Assembly: GCF_007970665.1 (NCBI RefSeq)
Contig: NZ_CP042430.1
Location: 806,001 to 870,000, forward strand
Origin: Baekduia soli
GTDB lineage: Bacteria; Actinomycetota; Thermoleophilia; Solirubrobacterales; Solirubrobacteraceae
Length of the DNA stretch: 64,000 bases
Direction: 5' to 3'
The translations under genes and the position numbers were made by a program. The number at the start of each line of letters is the position of its first letter. Within the stretch, counting starts at the first letter, position 1. The notes beneath the pieces were generated by a model. The model had not been told where the DNA came from. It did not search any database and was given only the letters and a program-made list of their open reading frames with translations. This document shows, one piece after another, positions 17,347-25,289 of this stretch.

Positions 17347-18057
17347 TCAGCCTGCGAGTGGTCGTTTGCGGGCCATTCCAGGGCGACGCGGGAATCGTTC
17401 GGGGGTGGAACGAACCTTCAGGTAGACGTAGAGATCACGTCGGCCCGACTCGGCGTAAGGCTCCACGGCGACCGGTGGGCGGGGCTCGAGGCCGACGATG
17501 CCCGCCGCGGTGGCGCCCGCCTCGGCCTCGGCCGGTGCCACCCTCGCCTTCCACGCGACGAGGGCGCCACCGTCTCGCAGGAGGGGGGCGGCGTACTCGG
17601 CGAGGACCGCGAGCGAGGCGAGCGCACGGGCCGTCACGACGTCCTGGGTTCCGAGGCCGTCACGCCATTCCTCGGCGCGGGAGTGGCGCACCTCGACGTT
17701 GTGGAGCCCTGCGGCCGACGCCGCTCGCCCGAGGAACTCGCACTTGCGGCCGACGCTCTCCACCAGCGTCACGCGAGCAGCCGGGAGGGCGGCCGCGAGG
17801 GCCAGGCCGGGGAAGCCGCCACCGGCGCCGAGGTCGGCGATCGCCGCGGCGGTGCGGACCTCCGGCACAGCCAGCCCCGAGAGCGCGTCGGCGACGTGGA
17901 CGTCCACCGCGACGGCCGGATCCCGGACCGACGTGACCGACGACGGCTCGAGCTCGAGCTCGGTCAGCAGCGTCGCGAGCTGCCCGGGAGCCGTGGCGGG
18001 CAGCGCCCAGCGCACACTGAGCTCCTGCAGGCGGGCCTGGACGTGGGCGGCGGGCAC
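17347..18057 (-). CDS. rsmG: 16S rRNA (guanine-527-N7)-methyltransferase RsmG
   Basis: 236 residues from a GTG at 18057; the frame stays open upstream but is unlike the family. The SAM-binding motif AIADLGAGGGFPGLALA lies near 87, followed by VTLVESVGRKCEFL near 113 and DVVTARALASLAVL near 160. It methylates G527 of 16S rRNA; loss confers low-level streptomycin resistance in other bacteria. In most actinobacteria jag directly precedes rsmG. Here 2 kb with parS sites and a dead insertion sequence separate them. Confidence 0.94.
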   Translation of the reverse strand: MPAAHVQARLQELSVRWALPATAPGQLATLLTELELEPSSVTSVRDPAVAVDVHVADALSGLAVPEVRTAAAIADLGAGGGFPGLALAAALPAARVTLVESVGRKCEFLGRAASAAGLHNVEVRHSRAEEWRDGLGTQDVVTARALASLAVLAEYAAPLLRDGGALVAWKARVAPAEAEAGATAAGIVGLEPRPPVAVEPYAESGRRDLYVYLKVRSTPERFPRRPGMARKRPLAG

Positions 18058-18542
18058 CGCGGGAGCGTAGGGGCTGCGTCGGCGCCACGTCTGCCGGCCG
18101 TGTGCCAGGCGGGCGGCCGCACCGCGAGGTCGCGGTCGCGCGCACCCGTGCCCACGTCGTGGTCCCGGCGGGCAACAGGGACGGCTCGGCCGGGACGACC
18201 TGGGCGTACCAGCCCCACAGCGTGAGCCGGGCCGGAGTCCACTCGCGCACGACCGCATGCGCCATCGCCCTTGCGGAAGCGCTGCCCGCCCGCGAGCGCG
18301 GAAGGGTGCCACCAGGACAACGACTCATCCGCGCGTTCCCGAGCCCGGTCGTCCCGGGCGACCCGGGGGATCGCGGCGGACGTCGAGCGCCCGGTGACGA
18401 CCGAAGTCCTCGGCCCGCGCCGCGGGCGCGACCGCCGCCGAGGACACCGTGAGGGTCCCCAGCACCGCCCCTGACGACCGCCCAGACGAGACGATCCTGA
18501 TGCTGCAGACGACGAGAACCCGATGTTCGGCTGCCGCTCGAG

Positions 18543-18558
18543 TGTTCCACGTGAAACG
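18543..18558. promoter_or_regulatory. parS-like ParB-binding site
   Basis: TGTTCCACGTGAAACG matches the 14-bp parS consensus GTTTCACGTGAAAC at 13 of 14 core positions. It is located in the intergenic region upstream of rsmG-parA-parB. Confidence 0.85.
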
Positions 18559-18656
18559 CCGTGGCCCGACGGTCGGCTGGATGGCATCCGGTGAGATGAG
18601 GGGCGGCTCGCGCCTCGCTCGCTGTTCCTGTCCGCATTCGGGTGCCCGACGCGACC

Positions 18657-18670
18657 GTTGCACGTGAAAC
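18657..18670. promoter_or_regulatory. parS-like ParB-binding site
   Basis: GTTGCACGTGAAAC, one mismatch to the parS core, 114 bases from the previous site. Confidence 0.8.
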
Positions 18671-18785
18671 CGTCGAGGGGAGGCCGCGCGTGCGCGCCCC
18701 GGGGCTCGGGAGGCCGACGGGACGCCGGTGATCGTAAGGTCTCGGGCGGAGCGGCCCGAAGCGTCGCCCCGGAGCCAGCTGTCCC

Positions 18786-19832
18786 TGCCTGCGGACCTGA
18801 ACGCGGGTGATGGGTGCCCGGCCGCCGGCGGCGCTGTGTGGGCGCCAGCGGTTCTCGTACCTCAAGAACGCTGACAGCTTGCGGTCGCGCTGGTCTGAGG
18901 TGGGCCAGATGCGGCGGTGAGCCCATGCGTCTTCGAGGGTGCCGACGAACCGCTCGAGCTTGCCGTTCCAGCGCGGCGTGTAGGGCGGGATGCCGATCTG
19001 GCTGGCGGCGAGCTGGGCCAGCGTGGCGTGAAACAGGTTGCCGGTCTAGCACTCGGCGTTATCGGACATGACCGCCTCGATCGGGCCGCAACCCTGTTGG
19101 CGCATCCAGACCGCCGCGCGTGCCAGGCCGGCCGAGACGTTGGCGGCGCTCTCGGCGCTGTGAAGCTCGGCGTAGACGATCCGCGAGTGGTCGTCCTGGA
19201 CGGCCATGACGACCGCGTGGCCCGGGCCGCGGACGCGATCGCGCTGGTCGCGCGGCCCGGTCGTGCGATGGCCGGGTTCCGGGAGCTTCGGTGCCTTGTA
19301 GGCGTCGATATGCCCCAACGCGCAGGGCTGGCCCCACTCAAAGCGCTTGAACGTCTGGCGCTCGCCGCGTCGCCCGCGCGAAACGCCATGGCGCTTGAGG
19401 ACCTTCCACACCGTCGCGCGATGCCGGCCGGTCACCGCGGCCAAACGCATCGGCCCCCAGTTCCTCCGCGCCCGGGCGTCAAGGATCTGCTGCGCCTGGG
19501 CCGCGCTCAACGCATGCGGACAGGACGTCGCGATCGGCCGACGCGGCAACAAACTGGCTCGTACGGCGTGGGCGCGCTCGGAGGCCGGCGATCAGCTTTC
19601 GCGGTCGACCTGTTGGGCGAACACGCCAGCGACGAGCGCTCGCCCGAAACGATTCACGGCCTCACGGCGCTGGACCATCTCGACCCGCACGGCCAGGCCG
19701 AACCGACACCTACGGTCTGTCATGTCCGGTCTCCTCGGAGCGGTGAGCTGATTCGCACCTCTCAGCCTGCGCGGGAGCCCGGACATCTCCCATCGCAAAA
19801 CCGGGACTAGGTGTTCACCAAGTCCGCAGGCA
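18786..19832 (-). mobile_element. Decayed IS481-family insertion sequence
   Basis: An element of about 1047 bp bounded by an 11-bp inverted repeat: TGCCTGCGGAC at 18786-18796 and GTCCGCAGGCA at 19822-19832, both reading TGCC inward. It holds one IS481-type transposase frame broken by two in-frame stops. The length agrees with the family. No target-site duplication is visible, suggesting age or a mis-set edge. It sits between jag and rsmG, with parS-like sites on both sides. Confidence 0.75.
18788..19723 (-). pseudogene. IS481-family transposase, two nonsense mutations
   Basis: From the ATG at 19723 (GAGGAGA ribosome site) one frame of about 312 codons runs to the element edge. A TGA stops it at 19592-19594 after VDRES, and a TAG at 19046-19048 after SDNAEC, where relatives have tyrosine. 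The catalytic DDE residues remain readable: HIDAYK, SDNAEC and GKLERFVGTLEDAW. The helix-turn-helix stretch LGPMRLA-like WGPMRLAAVTGRHRATVWKVL is also intact. No normal stop occurs before the inverted repeat. The element is therefore inactive by itself. Confidence 0.88.
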
Positions 19833-19897
19833 CCTCACCCAGCCCAGCGCGGGGACGGAGTGCACCACTTCGTAGGCATCGCGATCCGTCGTCCGAC

Positions 19898-19911
19898 GTT
19901 CCACGTGAACA
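19898..19911. promoter_or_regulatory. Degenerate parS-like site
   Basis: GTTCCACGTGAACA differs from the parS core at three positions and keeps the central CCACGTGAA. It lies between the insertion sequence and jag. Confidence 0.55.
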
Positions 19912-20003
19912 CCCCGCTGGGCAACTCCGCGCCATGCACCAGCAGACGACACGGGGCCCGCTCGCGCCGACCACCCTCGGCGCAAACCAGACCGACGGCC
20001 ACC

Positions 20004-20017
20004 GTTCCACGTGAAAC
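20004..20017. promoter_or_regulatory. parS-like ParB-binding site
   Basis: GTTCCACGTGAAAC, one mismatch to the consensus and the same core as the site at 18544, lies 22 bases from the end of jag. Confidence 0.85.
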
Positions 20018-20039
20018 ACCCGCGGCCGCGGCACCGCCC

Positions 20040-20501
20040 CTAGGGCAGGGGAGTCACCACGAGGTGCCGCTCGGGCTCGTCGCCCTCGCTGTGCGTGTCC
20101 ACACCGCCACGCTCCCGCAGGTACTCGTGCACGTGCTTGCGCTCACTCGCGGTCATCGCGTCGAGGGCGACGGGCCGCCCGTACTGGATGGCGTCGTCCG
20201 CCGCGACATCGGCCTGCTTCTCCAGCGCATCGCGCCGCCGGGCACGATAGCCCTCCGCGTCCACCACGACCCGGCGCCGCTCCACGGTGGGATCGGCGAA
20301 CAGGACCCGCTGGGCCAGGTGCTGGACCGCGTCGATCGTCTGCCCGTGGCGGCCGATGAAGATGCCGAGGTCCTCGCCGTGCAGCGTCCCGACCAGGCCA
20401 TCGTCGTCCGACGTGACCTCGACGGTCGCCTCCAGGCCGAGGCCCTCCGCGATGTGGCCGAGCAACTCCTGGAGCCGCTCCTCCTGCGACCGCTCGGGCA
20501 T
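20040..20501 (-). CDS. jag: Jag/KhpB-like KH-R3H RNA-binding protein
   Basis: 153 residues, lacking the N-terminal Jag-N domain. The KH domain has the diglycine-type loop DLGIFIGRHGQTIDAVQHL near 45, and the R3H motif lies in ALDAMTASERKHVHEYL near 112. Homologues bind RNA, often with KhpA, and affect cell division and elongation. It lies directly after yidC (no gap), as in most Gram-positive origin regions. Confidence 0.92.
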   Translation of the reverse strand: MPERSQEERLQELLGHIAEGLGLEATVEVTSDDDGLVGTLHGEDLGIFIGRHGQTIDAVQHLAQRVLFADPTVERRRVVVDAEGYRARRRDALEKQADVAADDAIQYGRPVALDAMTASERKHVHEYLRERGGVDTHSEGDEPERHLVVTPLP

Positions 20502-21482
20502 CTACCGACGCCGCCCGGACCGCTTGCGCTTGCGCTGTTTGGGGGGCGGGGGCGGCGCCTTGGTCACGCGCGTCTCCTCCGGGGCCTTCGCCGCGCTCTT
20601 ACGCTCCTTCGCCGCGTTCGCCTGGGCCCCCGCGATCCGCCCGAACAACCCGCCCGAGCCACCGGTGCCGGACGACGACGCACCACCCCCGCCGGCGGCG
20701 ACGGACCCGCCTCCGGCCGCGGCCGCGGCCGCGTGAGCAGCCGCCATGCTCGCCGGCGTCTCGCCCTTCCCGATCACCCGACGCAGGAACTGCTGCTGAC
20801 CGATGGTCCAGAAGTTCGTCGTGATCCAGTACATGATCAGTCCCGCCGGGAACCGGAACACGAAGCCGACGAACAGGAACGGCATGACCAGCATGATGAT
20901 CTTCTGGTTCTGGTCGGCCGTCGCGGTCATCATCAGCAGGCTGGAGACCAACTGCGTGCCGACGTACAGGACGAGGAGCGCGATGAGGACCGTGCCCGTC
21001 GCCTTGTCGGTGATGTCGTGGATGAACCAGAACTGCGACTCGCCCGTGGGACCACACGGCTTCGGATTCGACAGGTGGTGCCCGTTGACGATGTTGATCT
21101 CGGGGCAGATGTCGATGCGCAGGTCCTTGCGCAGCATGTAGAACAGCGACAAGAACACAGGCAGCTGCGCCACGAGCGGCAGGCAGGAGGCGAAGGGGTT
21201 GACCTTGTTCTCCTGATAGAACTTCATCGTCTCCTGCTGGAGACGCTGCTTGTCGTCCTTGTACTTCGCCTGCAGCTCCTTGAGCTGCGGCGCGATGCGC
21301 TGAAGCCCCTGCATCGAGCGGAACTGCTTGACCGCCAGCGGCAGCAGGGCCGCGCGGACGACGATCGTCAGCATGATGATCGACAGGCCCCAGCTGGCAC
21401 CGATCGACTCGTGGAAGAACCGCAGGATGCTCTCGAAGACATCGACGAGCGGCTGGAGGATGTTCGCGGTGATGAAGACCAT
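20502..21482 (-). CDS. yidC: YidC/Oxa1 membrane protein insertase
   Basis: 326 residues. Five membrane segments fit the Gram-positive YidC fold. The first hydrophobic region is followed by WGLSIIMLTIVVRAALLPL (conserved groove arginine), a cytoplasmic coiled hairpin with QRIAPQLKELQAKYKDD, then NPFASCLPLVAQLPVFLSLFYML and the C-terminal helices. A glycine/alanine-rich tail ends in a strongly basic stretch (KQRKRKRSGRRR) suited to ribosome contact. There is no signal peptide lipobox. It inserts membrane proteins alone or with Sec. Confidence 0.95.
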   Translation of the reverse strand: MVFITANILQPLVDVFESILRFFHESIGASWGLSIIMLTIVVRAALLPLAVKQFRSMQGLQRIAPQLKELQAKYKDDKQRLQQETMKFYQENKVNPFASCLPLVAQLPVFLSLFYMLRKDLRIDICPEINIVNGHHLSNPKPCGPTGESQFWFIHDITDKATGTVLIALLVLYVGTQLVSSLLMMTATADQNQKIIMLVMPFLFVGFVFRFPAGLIMYWITTNFWTIGQQQFLRRVIGKGETPASMAAAHAAAAAAGGGSVAAGGGGASSSGTGGSGGLFGRIAGAQANAAKERKSAAKAPEETRVTKAPPPPPKQRKRKRSGRRR

Positions 21483-21488
21483 GTGGGA

Positions 21489-21773
21489 TTAGGCGTGCGG
21501 ATGCCGCGCTGAAGGCTGCTGCGGACGGAAGAGGCGCTGCTCGTCGACGGGGTCGTAGCCGCCGTGGCTCCAGGGGTTGCAGCGCAGCAGCCGCCACACG
21601 GCGAGGACCGAGCCCCGGAGTATGCCGAACCGCCTGATGGCCTGCGCGGCGTAGGACGAGCACGTGGGCTCGTACTTGCACCGCCGCGGCAGCAGTGGCG
21701 AGATCACCCGTTGGTAGACGACGATGGGGGCGACCGCCACGCGACGGGCGGCCTCGGCCACCCGCGCGATCAC
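21489..21773 (-). CDS. yidD: Membrane protein insertion efficiency factor YidD
   Basis: 94 residues from a GTG that overlaps the rnpA stop (GTGA). It carries the family core VVYQRVISPLLPRRCKYEPTCSSYAAQAI and RLLRCNPWSHGGYDPV, with its cysteines and an amphipathic N-terminus. It is thought to assist YidC-dependent insertion near the ribosome exit. Confidence 0.95.
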   Translation of the reverse strand: MIARVAEAARRVAVAPIVVYQRVISPLLPRRCKYEPTCSSYAAQAIRRFGILRGSVLAVWRLLRCNPWSHGGYDPVDEQRLFRPQQPSARHPHA

Positions 21774-22192
21774 GACGCTGCCGCGGACTTCTCGCCGACG
21801 GCGCGGCCGACGAGGTCGGCGAGCGCGGCGCGCACACCCTCCAGGCCCTCGCGCTCGGCGAGCTCCCTCGCCTCGGGCCGCGCGACCACCACGGCGTCGC
21901 TGTCCGGGGCCAGGCGCTCCCCCTCGAGCGCGAACGCCTCGCGCAGCAGCCGCTTCACGCGGTTGCGGTCGACGGCGCCGCCCACCTTGCGCGACACGGA
22001 CAGGCCGACGCGCGGGCCGGCGGTCAGCTCAGGGGCCGGCGTCGCCTCCCCACGCGGGAAGACGTAGAGGACGAGGTGGCGGTTGCCGACGGAGCGGCCC
22101 TGCCGGTAGACACGCTCGAACTCCGCGCTGCGCGACAGCCGGCCACGCTTCTGGCGACGGGCGCTGCCACTCACGCGAACCGGCGCCTCCAC
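21770..22192 (-). CDS. rnpA: Ribonuclease P protein component
   Basis: 140 residues. The RNR signature reads GGAVDRNRVKRLLREAF near 78, preceded by GRLSRSAEFERVYRQGRSV and GLSVSRKVG. It is the basic protein cofactor of RNase P for tRNA 5' maturation. It lies three bases after rpmH and overlaps yidD by four, in the conserved operon. Confidence 0.96.
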   Translation of the reverse strand: MEAPVRVSGSARRQKRGRLSRSAEFERVYRQGRSVGNRHLVLYVFPRGEATPAPELTAGPRVGLSVSRKVGGAVDRNRVKRLLREAFALEGERLAPDSDAVVVARPEARELAEREGLEGVRAALADLVGRAVGEKSAAAS

Positions 22193-22194
22193 GG

Positions 22195-22329
22195 TCAGAC
22201 GGTCAGCTGCTTGCGGCCCTTGTCGCGCCGGCGCTTGAGCGTCAGGCGACCGGCGCGGGTCGACATCCGGGTACGGAAGCCGTGCGCGCGGGCGCGCTTG
22301 CGTCGTTTGGGCTGGTAGGTGCGCTTCAC
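22195..22329 (-). CDS. rpmH: 50S ribosomal protein L34
   Basis: 44 residues from a [21 protein letters not shown] followed by [23 protein letters not shown], the full L34 sequence pattern. It is the first gene of the minus-strand origin operon. A candidate -10 box (TAGACT on the minus strand, 22365-22370) lies 36 bases upstream. Confidence 0.97.
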   Translation of the reverse strand: MKRTYQPKRRKRARAHGFRTRMSTRAGRLTLKRRRDKGRKQLTV

Positions 22330-22630
22330 GTCAGTGCTCCAAGGGGTCCGGTGACCGGCGGGCCAGTCTAGCGGGCCGGGCGCCGCGACGATCCCTCCAC
22401 AGCTTCGTCCACGCGGCTCCACAGACTTCCACACGGCCCGGCGGCACCGCTCCGGACGCGATTTCCCGTCATTTGCGGAGTCGCTCGGATCGCCCGCCCG
22501 GGGCGGACCTGACGGCTCCAGACCACGTGCTACGTTTTCACCGCGTCGGCGCCGGGCCCTGCCGTCCGGACCCCCGGCTTCCTCTCCCATCCTCGCAACA
22601 CCGCTCCCGAGGAGCCCGTAGACCGCTGCC
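22330..22630. other. oriC: rpmH-dnaA intergenic region, candidate origin
   Basis: 301 bases between divergent rpmH and dnaA. Four TCCAC-type nonamers lie in tandem at 22393-22433: CCCTCCACA, a copy with CGTCCACG at about 22405-22413, GGCTCCACA and ACTTCCACA. They are about 10-11 bases apart on the same face and resemble weak DnaA boxes (actinobacterial consensus TTGTCCACA). An A/T-richer patch, ATTTCCCGTCATTTGC, follows near 22460. This could be part of oriC or a DnaA autoregulation site. Confidence 0.5.
22509..22536 (+). promoter_or_regulatory. Putative dnaA promoter
   Basis: CTGACG (-35-like) and TACGTT (-10-like) are 16 bases apart, ending 94 bases before the dnaA GTG. This is the best vegetative match in the intergenic region. 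Confidence 0.45.
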
Positions 22631-24019
22631 GTGACGACGGACCCCGACCACATCTGGACGTGCCTGCAGGCAGAGCTCCGGCGCCGGGTCCCGGCCTCGA
22701 CATACGACATCTGGCTCGAGCCGCTGCGCTTCGGCGGACTCGAGGGCGACCTGCTCGTCCTCCTGGCCCCGGCGGAAGTCCGTACGTGGATCGAGCAGCG
22801 CTTCGCCGCGGTGCTGCAGGCCGCCGGCCGCGACCTGCTGCCCGGCGCCCTGCGCATCGAGCTGCGGCCCCTGGCCGACGGCCCTGCGGCGGCAGCCCGA
22901 CCCCGTGGTGCCCGCGGCGACGCACCGACGACGCCCGGCGCCGGCGACGCCAAGCCGCTCTTCGGGCCCGAGACCGAACGCCTGAACCCCAAGTTCACGT
23001 TCGAGCAGTTCGTCATCGGCGACGCCAACCGCTTCGCGCACGCCGCGGCGCTCGCCGTGGCCGAGCTGCCGGCGCAGGCCTACAACCCCCTCTTCATCGT
23101 CGGGCCGCCCGGCGTGGGGAAGACGCACCTGCTGCACAGCGTCGGCAACTACGTCCGGGCCTACGGCGGCGGGATGACCGTGCGCTACACGACCGTCGAG
23201 CGCTTCACGAACGAGTTCCTCTCCGCGCTGCAGAACCGCGATGTCGAGGCCTTCAAGCAGCGCTACCGCAACAACGACGTGCTGCTCATCGACGACGTCC
23301 AGTTCCTCGAGCGCAAGGTCAAGACGGAGGAGGAGCTCTTCCACACCTTCAACGCGCTCCACGAGACCGGCAGCCAGCTCGTCCTGACCTCCGACCGCCC
23401 GCCCCGCGACATGGACGCCCTGCAGGAGCGCATGCGCCAGCGGTTCGAGTCCGGCCTCCTGGTCGACATCCGCGCCCCGGACGAGGCCACGCGGCTCACC
23501 GTGCTGCGCAAACGCGTGCACCACGACGGCATCGAGCTCGCCGAGGACGGGGTGCTCGAGCTCATCGCCGATCGCGTCGCCGAGAACATCCGAGGCCTCG
23601 AAGCCGCTCTCATCCGGGTCGTGGCCTACGCGTCGCTCACCGACGCGCGGATCGACCGCGCCCTGGCTGAGGAGGTCCTCGCCCAGCTCTACGGGCCGGG
23701 CGCCCAGCGCCGCAGGACCGACCCGCCCACCCTCGCCGCGATCCAGCAGCTCGTCGCGGGCCGGTTCGGCCTCTCGCGCGAGGAGCTCATCTCCGCCAAC
23801 CGCACTGCCCGCGTGGCCTGGCCGCGGCAACTGGCCATGTACCTCGCCCGCGAGCACACCAGCGAGTCCCTGCCGGCCATCGGGCGCTCCTTCGGCGGCC
23901 GCGACCACTCCACCGTCCTGCACGCCTGCAAGCGAGCCGCCGACCGCCTCGGGAGCGACCCGGAGGCCTACGAGACGGTTCGGGCCCTCACCGAACAACT
24001 CACAGGGCCTCACGCATGA
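22631..24019 (+). CDS. dnaA: Chromosomal replication initiator DnaA
   Basis: 462 residues from a GTG. Domain I covers about 1-80 and a short proline/alanine linker follows. The AAA+ domain has Walker [13 protein letters not shown] near 158, Walker [11 protein letters not shown] near 218 and the arginine-rich [10 protein letters not shown] segment near 268. The DNA-binding domain IV contains [20 protein letters not shown] near 420. It opens the origin and also represses its own gene in many bacteria. The order rpmH-dnaA-dnaN-recF is the ancestral bacterial arrangement. Confidence 0.98.
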   Translation: MTTDPDHIWTCLQAELRRRVPASTYDIWLEPLRFGGLEGDLLVLLAPAEVRTWIEQRFAAVLQAAGRDLLPGALRIELRPLADGPAAAARPRGARGDAPTTPGAGDAKPLFGPETERLNPKFTFEQFVIGDANRFAHAAALAVAELPAQAYNPLFIVGPPGVGKTHLLHSVGNYVRAYGGGMTVRYTTVERFTNEFLSALQNRDVEAFKQRYRNNDVLLIDDVQFLERKVKTEEELFHTFNALHETGSQLVLTSDRPPRDMDALQERMRQRFESGLLVDIRAPDEATRLTVLRKRVHHDGIELAEDGVLELIADRVAENIRGLEAALIRVVAYASLTDARIDRALAEEVLAQLYGPGAQRRRTDPPTLAAIQQLVAGRFGLSREELISANRTARVAWPRQLAMYLAREHTSESLPAIGRSFGGRDHSTVLHACKRAADRLGSDPEAYETVRALTEQLTGPHA

Positions 24020-24100
24020 GCACGGGTCCAACCGGCGGTGTTGACAGACTCCATCGGCTCGTGTGCGTGAGAACCCCGCAACCTCCGGTCATCCTGGCGT

Positions 24101-24109
24101 CTGTCCACA
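24101..24109 (+). promoter_or_regulatory. DnaA-box-like nonamer in the dnaA-dnaN gap
   Basis: CTGTCCACA differs by one base from TTGTCCACA. It lies in the 136-bp dnaA-dnaN spacer, the usual actinobacterial oriC location. A perfect TTGACA hexamer sits upstream at 24041-24046, without a convincing -10 box. With only one good box visible, the main origin may instead be upstream of dnaA. Confidence 0.5.
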
Positions 24110-24155
24110 TCTTCACAGGCCTGATGACTCCTGAATCCGTCTTGAGGTCTCCATC

Positions 24156-25283
24156 GTGAAGCTTTCGACGTCGGGCGCCGAACTGCTCGCCCAGCTCCAG
24201 GCCGTCTCCCGCGTGGCCTCCACCCGCAGCGCCGTGCAGGCCCTGTCGGGCGTGCAGGTGGCGGCCACCTCCACCGGCGTGGAGCTCCGTGCCACCGACA
24301 TGGAGATCGCGCTGCGTGTCCCGCTCACGGCCGAGGTCGCCCGCGAGGGCACCGTCGTGCTGCCGGCCCGGCTGCTGCTCGACGTCGCCCGGAGCCTGCC
24401 CAAGGTCGCCGATCGCGTCGAGCTCGAGCTGCGCGCTGAGCAGCAGGACGTCGAGGTGGTGGCCGGCTCGGCGAAGTTCCACCTGCGCACGCTGCGCGCC
24501 GAGGACTTCCCGCCACTGCCCGGCGTCGGCGGCTCCGACGCGCAGGACACGGTCGTCACCGTGCCCGCCGCGGCCTTCGTGGCCACGATCGAGAAGGTCT
24601 CCAAGTCGGCCTCCCGCGACGAGACGCGCCCCATCCTCACCGGGATCCTCGTCTCGGCCTCCGGCGCCGACCTTCGTATGGTCGCCACGGACTCCTACCG
24701 ACTGTCGGTCAAGGAGACCACGCTCGAGAGCCCGCTGGATGGCGGCTTCGAGGCCAACGTGCCGGCGCGGGCCCTCGACGAGCTGCGCACGATCGTCGGC
24801 TCGACCGGCGCCGAGGCCATCCGCATCGGCGTCCGCGCCAACCAGGTCGTCTTCGAGGTCGGCGGGGCCGTGCTCTCCTCGCGGCTCATCGACGGCCAGT
24901 TCCCGAACTACCGCCAGCTCATCCCCGAGGGCTACGAGCACCAGCTGCGGATCAGCGGCGAGGAGCTCGGCGACGTCGTCAAGCGCATCAGCCTCATGGC
25001 CCAGAAGAACGCGCCGCTGCGCCTGAGCTTCGCCGAGGGCGAGCTGACCGTGTCGGCGCAGACGCCCGACGTCGGCGAGGCCAGCGAGCCGCTGCCGGTG
25101 CCCTTCGCCGGGGAGGCGTTCGAGATCGGCTTCAACCCCGACTTCCTGCGCGACGGCCTGGACAGCGTCGGGTCCGGGGACCTGCTGCTCAAGCTCATCA
25201 GCCCCTTGCGGCCCGGCCTGATCGAGGGCGCCGACGACAGCGGCTTCCTCTACCTGATCATGCCGATCCGCCTGAACGTGTAG
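24156..25283 (+). CDS. dnaN: DNA polymerase III beta subunit (sliding clamp)
   Basis: 375 residues from a GTG (VKLSTSGAELL). Three clamp-domain repeats are seen. Landmarks are GVQVAATSTGVELRATDMEIALR near 30, DETRPILTGILV near 152, LRMVATDSYRLSV near 172, and the C-terminal GFLYLIMPIRL (canonical YLxMPxRL). It forms the ring that holds polymerase on DNA. It is followed six bases later by recF. Confidence 0.97.
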   Translation: MKLSTSGAELLAQLQAVSRVASTRSAVQALSGVQVAATSTGVELRATDMEIALRVPLTAEVAREGTVVLPARLLLDVARSLPKVADRVELELRAEQQDVEVVAGSAKFHLRTLRAEDFPPLPGVGGSDAQDTVVTVPAAAFVATIEKVSKSASRDETRPILTGILVSASGADLRMVATDSYRLSVKETTLESPLDGGFEANVPARALDELRTIVGSTGAEAIRIGVRANQVVFEVGGAVLSSRLIDGQFPNYRQLIPEGYEHQLRISGEELGDVVKRISLMAQKNAPLRLSFAEGELTVSAQTPDVGEASEPLPVPFAGEAFEIGFNPDFLRDGLDSVGSGDLLLKLISPLRPGLIEGADDSGFLYLIMPIRLNV

Positions 25284-25289
25284 GCGCCG

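Larger units (their letters stand above)
18058..18785. other. Non-coding stretch upstream of rsmG with two parS-like sites
   Basis: 728 bases with no convincing gene. Open frames cross it on both strands but none has a recognisable domain, a ribosome site or coherent codon use. It contains two parS-like sites near its distal end and is bounded by the left inverted repeat of the insertion sequence. The minus-strand frame encoding VVREWTPARLTLWGWYAQVV could be a gene remnant, but I cannot place it in a family. Confidence 0.6.

Noticed and set aside
17660-19052. Long minus-strand frames across the rsmG upstream region and IS
   Set aside because: They join transposase remnant, intergenic DNA and rsmG shadows; no continuous protein family is present.
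24041-24069. Perfect TTGACA as dnaN promoter -35
   Set aside because: The position 17 bases downstream (TGCGTG) is not a credible -10, so only the hexamer is noted.
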